Assembly (NCBI GenBank): GCA_027186245.1
Contig: CP114481.1
Location: forward strand, 55,002,569 to 55,066,568
Direction: 5' to 3'
DNA length: 64,000 nucleotides
DNA from: Coriaria nepalensis
Lineage: Eukaryota; Streptophyta; Magnoliopsida; Cucurbitales; Coriariaceae
Of the stretch, positions 22,873-35,788 are shown piece after piece (position 1 is the stretch's first letter; each line of letters starts with the position of its first letter). The notes under the pieces are model-generated. The model was not told where the DNA came from, did no database searches, and worked only from the letters and a program-made list of their open reading frames with translations. A program made the position numbers and the translations under genes.

Positions 22873-24985
22873 AAAATAAAATTATACCCATTTTTATTTA
22901 CCTTTTTCCTATCAACCTACCACACTAATTTCATAAAATAAAATGGATCAAATTAATTGAAAATAAATAAATTAAATATAAAAGACAAAAACTCCTCGAT
23001 TCCCGTTACAAAAATCCGATGGAATGATTACGTTTTTGTTGGATGGTTTCTTTGTTTTTTTCCATGACAAAAAAAAAAAAAAAAAAAAAAAAAATCTAAA
23101 AAGCCTTTGAATGCATCAAATATTTTTTATTGGGTGAAATACTTCTATTTAAGGTTTGGGACATGTTCTATTCTTTTAAGATTTTGACATTAGTTTTTCG
23201 GTGTATATTTTTTTCTGTATGAAACCGACCAGCCCTGTCTAATTTATTGCATCTAATTAAGCTAGATTTATAATAAAATTATATTAAATTAATATATTTA
23301 TAATTTAATTATAATATATTCTTAAAATACGATTCAATTAATCATTATTTCCTCTTAAGTTTGACACCAATTTAGATATAATTTCTAACTCCTTTAAGTT
23401 TTTGTATACTTTTTTCATACTTCAATAAAAAAATTATTCAATTTTAAGAGTATATTTTCATAAAATATGTCATATCATCTTTAATCTCAATATTTTGATC
23501 ATTTTATATAATATTCTCAATTACCTATTCGTCAGTCAACATCTCTAAAATTGTGTTTTTTTTTCTTCAGGATAGTTCAAGAGGTTTTCAATACTCATTA
23601 TATTATAATAATTCAACTCTTTAATTATATTTTACGGCTCTTGAATGCCTTCCATATTTAACAATTCATCCAAATTATTTGAATTAATATTATCCGCAAA
23701 TCGAATTTTACAATATCGAACATAATTTACAATTATATTTTCATGAACATCTACTAGTCAATCATAAATTGCAAAATTCATTGCTTGTAAAATATTTATT
23801 TTTTGCTGAATTTGACTCCCCAACATCATAACTATCTAAAATACTATAATAAAATCAACGATGATAATACATCTTGAAAGCTCAAATAATTCTTGTATCA
23901 TATAAGATTGAATATTTGATATTATATTTGGTAGCAAGAAAAATAATTCAATATTTTACCAACTTTTCTATCCTATCTGAAAAGTTTAGGACCCACCTTA
24001 AAAAAAAAAAAAAAAAAATTGTGTGTGCATACTGGTACATGTATAGTGAAATTGTAGAAGTTAGATGTAATAAATAGAAAAATAGTGAATAATATACATA
24101 GACACAGAATATAGTAAATAGTAAAATGGTATACAGAATTAGAAATTGTAAATGGTAAGTATTAAAATAGAACTAGAAGTTATAAACAGTAAAGGTAGAA
24201 CCATAATCTGTAAACACAAGTTATGTACGGGAATAACAAAATATAATATTAAAAGGATCATAATCAGACAAAACAATTGAATAGAAAGTTGAAAAAATAG
24301 TAAGGTAAGAAATTGATAATCAAACCGAGGTATGTTATGTAATATTTTTCTTAAAATAGATTCACCCCCTCATGTTGGTATAAAAAATGGAACAACGGAT
24401 ACGAACAGCAGCGGTGCACCAACGATACTATTTCGGCGAACTCAAAGATGGTTCAAACTCTACTACACTGGAAACTTAGAACTCTAGAGGAAAATTGAGA
24501 GAGATTTTCATTTTTTGGGTGTATTTTCAAATAAAAGAAAGCTGACAATTTATAAGCTTACGATATGAAGATGAGATTAATGAAAATTTAATATATTCAA
24601 ATGCTAATTTTTTTCAATTGAAATTAGCCCCTCCAATGAATATTAAGAGACTGTGTAAACTTTTTAATCCGATGCATGTAAACAAAAACTTTCTGACGTA
24701 GGATAAGCATATTTTGAAATGAAAGGTTTCCCACTTTGTAATATAAGACACATTTACCCCATGATCATCTCTCTATCTTTCTCCTAATTTCACTGTGCCT
24801 ATCTCTCTCTCTCCTCTCAAAGTTGGCCGACACATTATAATTAAGACCACCACTACAAAAGAGACGAGTTTAAACCATTCATGAGCTAAAGAAAAGAAGA
24901 GGAGAAAAAAAAAAAAGTTGGCGATCGGATTTGCTTTCTTTCAAAGCCCTCCATAGCTTCTCCTGCTTTTTCTTCATCTTAATCA

Positions 24986-26541
24986 ATGGATATGGCTCAG
25001 TGGCCACAGGTAATCACACAGATCTTTTTTCTTTTTCTTTCCCCTCTCTTCTTTTCTTTGTTTTCTTGTTCTGAAAAAATTTTTAAAAAAAAATTACTAC
25101 TACTACTAGTGAATATTTCCTTTCTCTAACTAGGTTTTGTTATTTTTCTTTTCTTTTATATTTTAATGGAAATTTTTAATTTTTTGTTTTTCTTCTAAGA
25201 GATAATATTGTTCTTCAGCTCCACATATCTATTCCACTAATTGGGATTTATGCTGCTCTCTTTTTCCTTAAAGTTATTTTCTTTCTGAAAAGTATGGCAC
25301 TTTTTTCCCTTTCCTTTCTACTTTCTTCTGATCATAAAGCACCCAGTAAAAAAGCTATCCCTTTTTGGTTTTCTTTCATCGTTTGCTGTTGTAATTAACT
25401 CCTTAAAGGTGTTAAAAGATCACTTTCCTTAAAAAATTTCTTCTTTATATATCTTCAGACTGACAACTAAAGTTTATAAATTACGGGATTTTGTTATAAT
25501 ATGTTCTTTAATTGTCCTGTTTACTTCTGTAATAATTATGATTTTCAGGGTTTTGGAGTAATTAACGTTAATATTAGCAATACTAACAATGTTGTGGATC
25601 ATCAAGCTGATTCATCAAGAGCACCGCCACCTACTAACATGCTGGAGAGATCAGCGTCTAGATCAAGAGCAGTTAGTACAACTAGTATCACTACTAGTTC
25701 TGCTACTACTACAACTACGGCTAGACCAGTTCAGAAGGATCAAGCTTTGAACTGTCCGAGATGCAATTCAAGCAACACCAAATTCTGTTACTACAACAAT
25801 TACAGTCTGTCTCAGCCAAGGTACTTCTGTAAGACTTGTAGAAGGTATTGGACTGAAGGCGGGTCCCTTAGAAATGTTCCGGTAGGCGGGGGCTCTAGGA
25901 AGAATAAAAGATCTTCTTCTTCTTCATCAGCAGCACCAGCAAAGAAGGATGTTAATAGCACTGACCATGATCATGATCCTCATCACCATCTGGGCCCACC
26001 ATTTTTCCTTCATCAAAACCCTAGACTTGAAGGTGATCATGATCATGATCAGCAGCAAGGTAAGGATCTTAACCTAGCATACCCACCGGCTGGTGATCAG
26101 TATGATCTTAATCAAAACCAAAACCCTAGCTCTTCGTCCATTATGGATCAGATAATGAGTAAGATGAATGGGATAGCTGCATCATCGAGGGGGTTGATTT
26201 CATTCATGCCTATGCCTACAAGTGCACCAGATTCTAGCGGGTTGATTCCCGTGCATGAATTTATGAAACCAACCTTCAACTTTTCCAGTCTTGATCATCA
26301 TCAGCATCATGGGTTTGAGCGCGGGTATGGGCCGGGTCATACTCATATCAATGATACTCATCATGTGGGTCAAGAGCCTAATATTATTAATAATGCAAGT
26401 GCGAGAAGTTTGTTCCCTATTGATCATGAAAATAATAATGATATAAAGCATGTTCAAAGCACTAGTACTACTCATGAGCAAGGAAATTCTACAGCAGCAG
26501 GTTATTGGAACGGATCAATGTTTGGAGCTGGATCATGGTAA
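24986..26541 (+). CDS. Dof zinc-finger transcription factor
   Basis: Two coding exons: 24986-25009 (only MDMAQWPQ) and 25549-26541, giving 338 codons plus stop. A tiny first exon coding a WPQ-type peptide is common in one Dof subgroup. The Dof domain begins at about residue 75. Its zinc ligands are C77, C80, C102 and C105 in [11 protein letters not shown] through [10 protein letters not shown], followed by [15 protein letters not shown]. Dof proteins bind AAAG elements and act in vascular, seed and light responses. Flanking parts are low-complexity: a Ser/Thr run before the domain, and His/Asp- and Asn-rich tracts after it. The open frame extends upstream of 25549, but that part is intron. 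The Dof match is certain; I do not assign an orthologue. Confidence 0.95.
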
Positions 26542-27150
26542 ATTTTAAATCAACGAGAAGATCACGAAGAAGATTATTAATGAGGGTTTTTTTTTTTTTT
26601 CCGGAGTCAATATCCGTATATCCCTGTAGCCAATCTAGAAAGTATCGGAAATAGGGTTACGTGATGATGATGATTCATTTAGTAATTGATGATCATGGGT
26701 TGTTTTAGTTTTATTAGAAATGGCTAACAGATTGTAAATAGGTGTATTTCTGTGTACGTAGTTTTCGTTTTCCTCCAGATTTTTCTTCCTAATTTTTTTT
26801 CTCTTCTATAATTTCCTTACCTATTTTAGTATAAGTGTAGCTACTTAATTTGATCTTTTACGTGATCAATGGAGGTTTGAAGCTATACTTTAGGTCAGCT
26901 TCAAGAGAGTGACATGCATGAAGTTGTCTCTAAGAATTCTTCGTTGTATTAATCTTACGGTGAGCATTAAATAGTAATCGTATAAGTTTTTATTACTTTG
27001 TGGTTATATATATATATATATATATATAGACATTTCTTGAAAGTGAACTGAAGTGGGAAATGATGGCTGTCCATCCTTTACAGGGAAAAAGGTGTTCTCG
27101 CTTTGTTACTTGTTTTCTTCTTTTTCTTTTTGGTGGCAAAGGTCAGAAAA
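26542..27150 (+). other. Dof 3' UTR and flank up to the copia element
   Basis: No coding feature. It contains an AT microsatellite at 27005-27028. The Dof polyadenylation site should lie here, before the retroelement LTR. Confidence 0.5.
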
Positions 27151-27335
27151 TGTTAAGGAAGTTAATCTTGCATATCTTTCGTATTTAGATGCATATCTGT
27201 TTTCTTTTGTATTCCTAAATTGTAGCTTGTATTCCTTAACCGTAGAATGCTTACTTTGTAATTAGGGATTGCTACCTCTATATGTATTCAGCGTGTATGA
27301 TGAAAATACATTCTAGCTAAATCTGTTTTCTTTCA
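27151..27335 (+). repeat. 5' LTR of the copia element
   Basis: It starts TGTTAAGGAAGTTAATCTTG and ends TTTCTTTCA, so it has the TG...CA ends of an LTR. The same start recurs at 31770 (TGTTAGGAAGTTAACCTTG). A degenerate primer-binding site for initiator tRNA-Met, TAGTATTAGATCAAG (compare TGGTATCAGAGC), follows immediately at 27336. Confidence 0.8.
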
Positions 27336-28859
27336 TAGTATTAGATCAAGATTAAAATCCTGACTCCACAGCTGTTACATTTTACCTTCTCGTGTAGCAG
27401 CCTTTCATTATTTGCCATTATGGTTGACGGAAAGATTCCCTCTACTTTCGACGCATCCAAAGTAGAGATTTCTAATCACTCGTCAGACGCTTTCAAGTCT
27501 GATATCTCCAATCCCTATTTCACCAATCATTTAGATCATCCAAGTTTAGTTTTGATTTCCAAACCTTTGAATTGAGACAACTATTCTGCTCGGCATAGGG
27601 CTATGACTATGGCGTTGAAAGCCAAAAACAAGTTAGGCTTTGTCAATGATACCATCTAAGCACCTTCACAAGAAACCGACCCTGACAATTTTGCAACTGG
27701 TCACGTTTCAACGACATGGTTCATTCACGGATCGTCAACACTCTCAGTTCAAAAATTTCAGACAGTGCGATCTACTACACTATCGCCCATGAAGTTTGGG
27801 AAGATCTTTCTAAGCAATTCTCTCAAAGCAATGCACCTCGCATTTTTGAGATTCAACGAGAGATTTCTTATTATCGACAAGAACAATTATCTGTCTTTAC
27901 CTATTCCACCAAAATGAAGAGCTTGTGGGATGAACTAGCCTCTAATACTAATGCATCATCTTGTTCATGTGGAGCACAGCAAGATCGACAAAAAATCGAT
28001 GCAGTTCCTGATGGGTTTAAACGAGTATTACAATGCTACTCGTGGACAGATACTCCAGATGAATCATCTTCCCTCTGTCCGTCAACCCTATTATTATGTT
28101 TGTCAAGAAGAAAAATAAAGACTTTTCAATGCTACACACGCAGCCATAGACTCCAACACAAGTGTTGCTATGGCCGTAAGAATCATTCTGATAGAACAGG
28201 AAGAACAGAGAGATCAAACCGCCCTTATAACGGTCCACAAGATGGACGGCGTATTGATCAAGACTGGCATCGCTCAAGCTCCTCTAAAGGACGACCATAA
28301 TGTACTTACTGTAGAAATATAGGGCGTTTTAATGAAAGATGCTACCAATTATATGGATATCCATCGGATCATCCAAAAGGGATATCGAATTCGAACTTGA
28401 ACTCGAACTGTTTCAAGAATGTTCAGCCAATCAAGTCTCTAGGGATTGACCAAAGATGAGGGAAAATCTGTGGTGACGAGTTTTTCTGAAACATAACTTT
28501 AATAACTTTTGTCGCTCCAAAGTGACAAAGATGAAGGTTCTAGTTCTCAAGGAAATGCAGCAGTGACCAAACCAAATTTGTATAAAATATCTTCATACAG
28601 CTGGTTCATTGACAGCGGGGCGACAGATCATATTTTTTCGTCTCCTAAATTATTCTTGCGTGGGGATAAAAATTGCTCATTACCTCCACTACTGTTACCT
28701 AGTGGAGAAAAAGCCAATATTGTCGCAAAAGGATCATTACCTCTGAACTGTATATATTATTTGCGTGATGTATTGTATTATATGTGCCTACATTCAAGGT
28801 TGATTTACTATCAGTTAGTCGTCTAACAAGAGGCTTGAATTGTTCAGTGGGATTTTCCC

Positions 28860-29020
28860 CTTATTGTGTATTTTGTAGGATCTAGGAGATGATTGGTTTG
28901 GGTAAATAGTATGATGAACTATACTCTTTAGTATTTTTCTCTTATTGTGTATTTTGTAGGATCTAACTACGAAGAGATGATTGGTTTGGGTAAATAGTAT
29001 GATGAACTATACTCCTTAGT
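28860..29020 (+). repeat. Tandem duplication of about 80 bp inside the copia element
   Basis: The block from CTTATTGTGTATTTTGTAGG to GATGAACTATACTCTTTAGT occurs at about 28860-28932 and again at 28941-29020. The copies are nearly identical apart from a short insertion. The duplication postdates the decay of the element's coding frame. Confidence 0.85.
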
Positions 29021-31769
29021 GGCATTAGCGACGAAGAAATCAGTAACCAACCCTCATTCATTCTCAAACAACCAACCAGTTTGCAGTCTTACCACCTCAT
29101 CTATCGATCTCTAGCATATCCGTTTAGGCCATGTTTCCCATCCTCGTCTAAGTTTTCTTGCCAAACATTTGTTGGATATTTCAATTCAGTCTAGTAATGC
29201 TTGCCTTATTCGTTATTTAGATAAGCAAAGTTGTTTACCTTTTAATACTGGTACAATTTCATATGAAAAACTATTTGATCTTATTTATTGTGATATTTGA
29301 AGTCGTTATAAATATCATTTTTTTTGTAGTGTTTATTACTTTCTTATTATCGTTATGATTACACATATTTTGTTTGAATATTTTTTTCATAAGGTATAAA
29401 AATGAAGCACAATCACTTTTAAATTGCTTCTTTAGTTATATATATCCACTCAATTTCTATTTTACATTAAAACTTATCGAAATTATGACGATGAAGAATT
29501 TCTTTTACTCCAATCTTTTTTCAAAGACATTGGTAATGTTTCTTAGCATTATTGCATTTACATGCCTCAACAAAATAGGATTGTGAAATGCAAATATGGT
29601 CACATTTTACAAATAGCACGAGTTTTAAAATTTCATGCTCACTTCCTTACCCAATTTTGGGGGGAGTGTGCCTTTTACCGTTGTGCACATTATCAATAGG
29701 TTACCTACACATGTTCTCTCTTTCAAAACTCCATTAGAGTGCCTTTACTGAAAACCACTTTTTTTTTCTCATCTTCTTCGTATGTTTGGTTTAGCTTATG
29801 CTACTAATGTCTATACTTCTCACAAGTTTCATCGTCGTGCTATGGCGTGTATTTTCCATCGGTTATCCTATGGGTTAAAAGCTTAGGATTTATTTGATCT
29901 ATCCACCCAAAAAAGTTTTCACCAGCAGAGATGTAGTTTTTCACGAAAACATTTTCCTATATGCTTCTGTCAAGCCCATTCTTGTTGTCCCTCCTTTGGC
30001 CCAATATTTCGGCCCAATTCCTTCCCCAATTCACGACCCAACTCCACCACTTGACCCTGATTTTAGCCCTAATTCTATTCCTTATCCCACTTCTCTCGAT
30101 CACCTAGTCTATCTTTCCCAATCCTTGCAACCTGTACCACTAGCGCTTTTATCTCCATCACCGGCGTCGCCCTCGCTCGACCCACTAGCTCCCTCACCTG
30201 AACCACCCGCGACCTCGCCCAAACCGTCAGCACTCTCACTCGAGCCTCTTCGTCGCTCCAGCCGCTCCGCCGGTGAAGCTCCGAGATTATATATGCTCTC
30301 AGGTCACATATCATTCCTCCGACCAGTCATCTTCTTTATTTCCAAGTCCGAATAAAGGCACTTGCTATCTACTGTCCAACTTTGTCTCCTATCACCGACT
30401 TAAGCCTGCGTACCGATCCTTCATTGCTCAAGTCAGTCAAGCCACCGAACCACGCTCTTATTCGGAAGCCGCCGTTCATCCTGAATGGCAGGAGGCGATG
30501 TGATCCGAATTGCAGGCCCTCCAAGACAATGGCACCTGGACTTTCACATCCTTTCCGGCCGACAAAACACCAATTGGCTGTCGTTGGGTTTATAAGATCA
30601 AACATCAGTCTGATGGCTCCATCGAGAGGTATAAAGCCCGATTAGTGGCCAAGGGGTTTACGCAATTGGAAGGTGTTGATTATCATGATACATTTTCTCT
30701 CATTGTTAAAATAATCTATGTTCATTGTTTATTTACCTTGGCTGCAGCTCGTGGATGGTCGCTTCACCAATTGGATATCAATAGTGCCTTCCTTCACGGC
30801 GATCTTCATGAAAAAATTTACATGTCTCCACCATTAGGGCCTCGGAGACAGGGGGAGGAAATGCTTGGTTTGTGGACTTCATAAGTCACTTATATGGTTT
30901 GAAGTAGGCATCTCGTCAGTGGTTCGTAAAATTCTCAGAGGCTATTCGATCCGCTGGTTAGGTACAATCTAGAGCTGCTTACTCTTTGTTCACAAGGAAA
31001 CAAGGCAAGTCCTTCACTACTCTCTTGATATATGTTGATGATATTTCAATTATCGGAAATGATCCTGTGAGTATTGCTGCAATCAAGAAATTTCTGTATA
31101 GTCAGTTTTGTCTTAAAGATCTTAGGGACTTGAAGTATTGAGGTTTCTGCTTCTAGAAATGGGATCTTTATTTTCCAACGTAAATGCGCATTAGAAATCA
31201 TTAAGGATGCAGGCTTGATGGGCGTAGCCTCTATTGATACTCCTATGGAGCGAGGATTAAAATTGTCTAACAAGAGCAACTTGCTCGAGGATCAAGGTCG
31301 TTATACAAGACTGGTCGGGAGATTGATATACCTTACTGTTTCAAGACTAGACATCACGTATTTTGTACATGTACTAAGCAGGTTCATGCATCAGCCTCGT
31401 AAATGTTATATGGAAGCAGCTCTCCATGTTGTATGTTATCTATAAAATGCACCTGGCCGAGAATTGTTTTTCTCTTCAAAGAGTGATTTCAGATTGCGAG
31501 CCTACGATTGGGCAGGCTACCCAATTACTCGAAGATCTACCATAGGTTACTGCATTTTCCTTGGCCCTTCGTCGGGGCGAACTAGACATATTGAGATGGA
31601 CTGCCACTATATCAGAGGTAAGATCCAAGATGGATCCATTGCTACAAAGTTTGTGAGTTCTACACATCAACTGGTGGATGTCCTGACCAAAGCTTTAGGA
31701 AAGGAAATTTTCAATCCTGTGATTCGCAAGTTGAGAGTAAAGGATATCCGCTCTCCAACTTGAGGGGAG

Positions 31770-31895
31770 TGTTAGGAAGTTAACCTTGCATATCTTCTAT
31801 ATTGAGATGTGATGGTCTGTAAATATATGTTTCCCTCTGTATTCCTAAGCAAATATTATTATATGTATCAAAGTATAAACACATGAAAACTACAT
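31770..31895 (+). repeat. 3' LTR of the copia element (shorter than the 5' LTR)
   Basis: It shares the start and several blocks with 27151-27335 (TGTATTCCTAA, TATATGTAT, a TGAAAA..TACAT..TAG end block). It is about 60 bp shorter, with internal gaps. The right end is approximate and no clean target-site duplication was seen. Confidence 0.7.
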
Positions 31896-31956
31896 AGAAA
31901 TTTACAACAATCGAATACATATAAGATGGACAGGGATATGCTCAAGCGCTATAAAC

Positions 31957-32184
31957 CTAGTACTCCTTCACAATCTTTGCTTTCTCAAGAATGAACCTGC
32001 CTTCCCTGAACTTGTCCCTGACACCATAGGCTTCTTGAACATACTTCCAACTCGGTATCTCTCCACACTTGTTGCTGCTTATGTCAGCCACTGTGTATAG
32101 TCCTGTCATCAGCTCCTTGTCCCTGCTCTCCCCCACTACTATGTTCTTCACTTTCCCAAATAAATATGCTTGCCCAGACTTTGC
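31957..32184 (-). pseudogene. Yippee-like protein, C-terminal exon fragment
   Basis: After an acceptor AG at 32186-32185, 75 codons read AKSGQAYLFGKVKNIVVG, then LMTGLYTVADISSNKCGEIP, SWKYVQEAYG and KFREGRFILEKAKIVKEY. This matches the C-terminal half of Yippee/YPEL proteins (usual motifs: hxVADI, a CxxCG zinc pair, GWKYExA, Y-KEGKFILE). The N-terminal exon with the first CxxC pair is not found in the 570 bp upstream before the next gene. The second pair has lost its first Cys (SSNKCG). It therefore cannot form the Yippee zinc site and I call it a relic. A gene with a distant first exon is unlikely because the NSR-like gene starts at 32754 on the other strand. Confidence 0.7.
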
Positions 32185-32753
32185 CTATACAGCATATACG
32201 TAACTATAAAACCCAATCAACCACTGTAAGAGGATTTATAAAGTCAACGGTTAGCTTAGGATTGAAATTAATGAAGAAATATCTTTAAAAATATAAAACT
32301 GAAATAAAATGACCATTTTTATTTTTTATTTTTTTAACCTAATGTTTATTTTAAAATTTATGCGCGAAAACTAATTGCCTGCGTAACGAATTTCATAACG
32401 CTAAAAAGTATTCATGTTACAGAAACTGTCGAGAATAACAGGCATTGTATTTATTATATATATATATATATAATTATTTTAGGAGGGAAAAAACTGACAT
32501 AAATATTGTCGCGGTTTAAACAGTTTTTAGGAATCGAGTCAAAAAAATTTCCGATCTAGCTACCCGAAAAGAGGAATTTTTAATTTCGGCGTTTCTTTCT
32601 CGAAGTAGACAGAAGGGCGGCAGGAGTGATAGATTCGAGTCCTTTCCTTTATTTCTATAGATTTCTAATTCAAACAGGAAAAAACATTCACTTCCTCAGT
32701 ACTTGCTTCTACGCGCGATTTTCTTCCCTTCCGCTTTTTCTTCAATTTCCTAC
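32185..32753. other. Upstream region of the RRM gene
   Basis: AT-rich, with an AT microsatellite at about 32454-32472. It should contain the promoter and 5' UTR of the plus-strand RRM gene. I searched it on the minus strand for the missing Yippee N-terminal exon and found none. Confidence 0.5.
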
Positions 32754-35700
32754 ATGTCGGAAGCTTACTGGCGGTACACCGAGTCGCGGCAAGCGCCGCA
32801 GCCGTCGATTCCTCCCGTCGTCGGAAAACGACCGCGCTCCGATTTCGGTATAATTTGTTATCAATTATTTCCTCTCAGGTTTTTCTATTCTATTAGTTTT
32901 TGTTCGTTTGCGTTCTGGAATTTGGGGTTTTCGTATGGATTTGGCTCATGTTGAGTTTGGTTAGAAAGTAGATGTGGAAGGAAAGAGGAAAGCAGTTTTG
33001 TGGGGAATCTTTTGTTCTATTTATGTCAGGATTTCTCTTCTTAATTGTTCAATGAAGTCCAAGTGGTTGAACTAGACTCGTCATCATTTTCTACCTTTTC
33101 TGCAATTGTTGTTCTATCGCGTCCTTGAAAAATTTCCCTAATTTTCGATCTGTTAGCTAAATTGGATGCTTGCTTTTCTGAGCAAGCTTTCTTGTATATG
33201 TTTTAGTTTCTGAGTGAATTGAATCTCCTTACTCCCTAGTCCCTTCTACCTGCTTTTTCCTTGTTTATATGTAGCTTATCTCTGAGTAAGATGTGGTTAA
33301 TTGGTAATGCCTGTAGATGGCCCTAGTGGCCAGGATTTGATCGGATGTTACCCCCGTGAAGATGACAGAGGAGCACCTCATGGAATTAGTGATACGGATT
33401 CCATTAATGCATCTTATGATCGTTACTTAAGGAGTGCAGTACGTATCTTCACTAGTTTTTCATTATTTCTCTTCTCATTCTTGTTAATGTTCTTTATGTA
33501 TAGGGCTAGATAACCATGCCGGCTCGTAAATTGATCTTGTTTCAGCAAATCTCAACATATGGTGGTGCCCAGTCTGCTAGACCTTCTAGTGGTGGAATTC
33601 CGGATCATTCTACCAATCCTCATATCCTGGCGGTTGGAAATAGGGATTCAGTAGTAAATTTCAAAGACAACCTGATAGGATTTGGTGGGCCCAGGGCTGC
33701 TATTCCTGTTCCTCCGGATGCTTCTAGTACACTGTTTGTGGAGGGCTTGCCTCACAATTGTACACAAAGGGAAGTTGCTCGTATCCTTTTGTAGGCTGTC
33801 ATCCTTCACAGTAATATTGCTTGCAATTTTATATCTTTAAATACCAATCCTTCACTGCGGTTGCTAGATATATTTCGACCCTTTGTTGGCTACAAAGAAG
33901 TGAGGCTAGTGACGAGGGAATCAAAACGTGTAAGTTTAGTTTAAGTGAGCTGTTCTTGTTAAATGTTGGGTTAATGCTCAATATTTCAGTGGATTGATGT
34001 ATGCCTAACATGTGTAGCCTGGAGGAGATCCATTGGTTCTTGGTTTCGTTGATTTTTTGAGTCCAGCCCATGCAGCTACTGCAATGGATGCCTTACAAGG
34101 TGTGTTATATTTTCCTTTAGTTTCCCTTCTCTTTAGCATCATATACTTCTTTTCTTTTTCTACTCAATATGGGGGCCATTCTAAAGGCCCCTCAGTATGT
34201 CATCTGTGGATAATTATGTGTTTCATTATTCTTTGCTATAAGAAAAGTTGTCTGGTTATCATTTTTCTGGCGTCACTGACCCTAGCGCTTCATCCCTAGT
34301 GGTTAGCATAGTGCTGATATTCCTTCTTTCCGCGGGTAGGACTAAGATCTGTATGTGATAGTATAGTGATTTCGATTGCTTGCTGGACTAGTTTGGGCCC
34401 CCATTCGACTGTATAATGGGAGGTGAGATAAAACCGTAAAAGTAGGTCTTTACCAATCAATTGCTGCCAAGCTCTCCTTGATTAATCATACTCAAAATAC
34501 TAGACTGAGACAGAGAAAGGTTAGCTATATGATGCATACTGTCAAGTTTTCCGGATTTGCGTACAACTTCGTCCTGAAATAGTAAACATTGCAATCACTT
34601 GGCTGAACATATTAATATGTAACTATGAAAGAAAAATACTCCCATCACACGACAACTAATCCCCAGTACGATCGTGTTTCAAATCGTGTATTTGTTCCAT
34701 CTATAAGATTCAAAGAAGAATACTCCCACCACACCATGATACAATATTCCAATCCGACGCCCATTCTATAACCAAAATGTTGTCACTTTTTCTGTTCTTT
34801 TGTTTCAGTATTATGGTAACTCTCTTTTTTGCATGTAGTAGTAGTGTTTTTTACAAATGTCTGTATATTCTGCATACATCATATCCATTCCGTAATGCAT
34901 ATTACATGAGGGTTAGATGATTAGAGATGGAAGATCAACAAATTATCTTAACACATGCCATGAAAATTCAGTGTTATTTTTCTTTCACTTCTACCTTCTT
35001 TTGGCCTTAAAATTGTAGAAAAAGTTGACAACTTGTAAACAAAGGAAAATCTTTTTACCAAACCCAGTCATGCGAGTTACAATATACCTGAAAATATAAG
35101 GGATCTATAACAGGCATATCCTTGTAGGAAAATATATCAATTCTGTTTCTGCAATTATTATTCTCGTAAACTTCCATTCCACAATTTGTCCCAATTTGGA
35201 GAATTAATCCTTGTTATTTTGTTTGGTGCCTTCTCTCAAATTTAAGTAAGGTAGACACTTTTAGGACCAGAAATTATAAGAAGGATGACATTAGTCATGA
35301 AAAACCTCTTATATCTGCATACATCATGTACCAAGATGCACATGATTGCTCTTGTTCTTGGGGATTCTTGCATATTAGTTTATTTTAAAACTGCAAAACT
35401 TCAAAGCCAATTTCCTCTCTTTCTTAGCATTACCTTTCTACCACATCTTTCTATGCTGAAGCCTTGAAACTCATAAGGTATCAAAACAAGCGCGTTTCAA
35501 CACACTTTCCTTAATAGTGCCGACAGGAAAGAGCTACAAGCATCTTTTAAGCAAAACTCGAAATTAGACATGTTTTCAAGTAAATGATTGAACGCTCTGT
35601 ATCTCGTGTCTGCTGATACCTTGTTTCGCCATTCAACACGTCGCTTGCATAGAAAAGAATCAGTCAAGCTCCAAATTTTTGCAGGTTATAAATTCGATGA

Positions 35701-35788
35701 GCAAGACCGGGAATCGGTCAATCTAAGGCTGCAGTTTGCTCGCTATCCTGGTGTCAGGTCAGGTGGCGGGCATCGCGGCAAGCGTTGA
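32754..35788 (+). CDS. RRM protein of the nuclear speckle RNA-binding (NSR/RBP1) type
   Basis: Six coding exons: 32754-32847, 33317-33438, 33546-33780, 33868-33929, 34018-34099 and 35685-35788. They give 232 codons plus stop. One RNA recognition motif spans about residues 133-217, with RNP2 as LFVEGL and RNP1 as LVLGFVDF, and it is split by three introns. The N-terminal half is rich in Gly, Pro and Ser. It contains the SYDRYLRS and ISTYGG segments seen in plant NSR/RBP1 proteins. The tail RSGGGHRGKR is basic. Arabidopsis NSRa/NSRb modulate alternative splicing during auxin response and bind a long non-coding RNA; legume RBP1 binds the ENOD40 RNA. The last intron is long (about 1.6 kb) and I saw no other gene in it. 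Confidence 0.88.

Larger units (their letters stand above)
20556..24985. other. Long AT-rich intergenic region upstream of the Dof gene
   Basis: No gene supported. It holds a local duplication near 20540-20640, a degenerate tandem array near 21600-21715, AT microsatellites and A-runs. The last few hundred bases should be the Dof promoter and 5' UTR, with CT-rich stretches near 24780-24830 and a purine run near 24890. Confidence 0.5.
27151..31895 (+). mobile_element. Decayed Ty1/copia LTR retrotransposon
   Basis: Between two diverged LTRs the parts come in copia order. Gag runs at about 27420-28300 (DNYSARHRAMTMALKAKNKL-like start, with stops). A retropepsin motif WFIDSGATDHI lies near 28605. 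A gag-pre-integrase segment (RLGHVSHPRLSFLAKHLLD in a shifted frame) is near 29130 and integrase remnants follow to about 29760. Reverse transcriptase runs from about 30510 (IGCRWVYKIKHQSDGSIERY, ARLVAKGFTQLEGVDYHDTF, LDINSAFLHGDL) to the YVDD motif near 31030. An RNase H remnant is at about 31460-31760. Integrase before RT places it in copia, not gypsy. Many stops and frameshifts rule out function. A purine tract GAGGGGAG just before 31770 is the polypurine tract. Confidence 0.92.

Noticed and set aside
25501..25548. Dof start at 25501
   Set aside because: This stretch is intron; the WPQ-type first exon at 24986 is conserved in the family and splices in phase.
31860..31960. Target-site duplication of the copia element
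   Set aside because: GAAAA before the 5' LTR has only a partial match (GAAAT) after the 3' LTR; not convincing.
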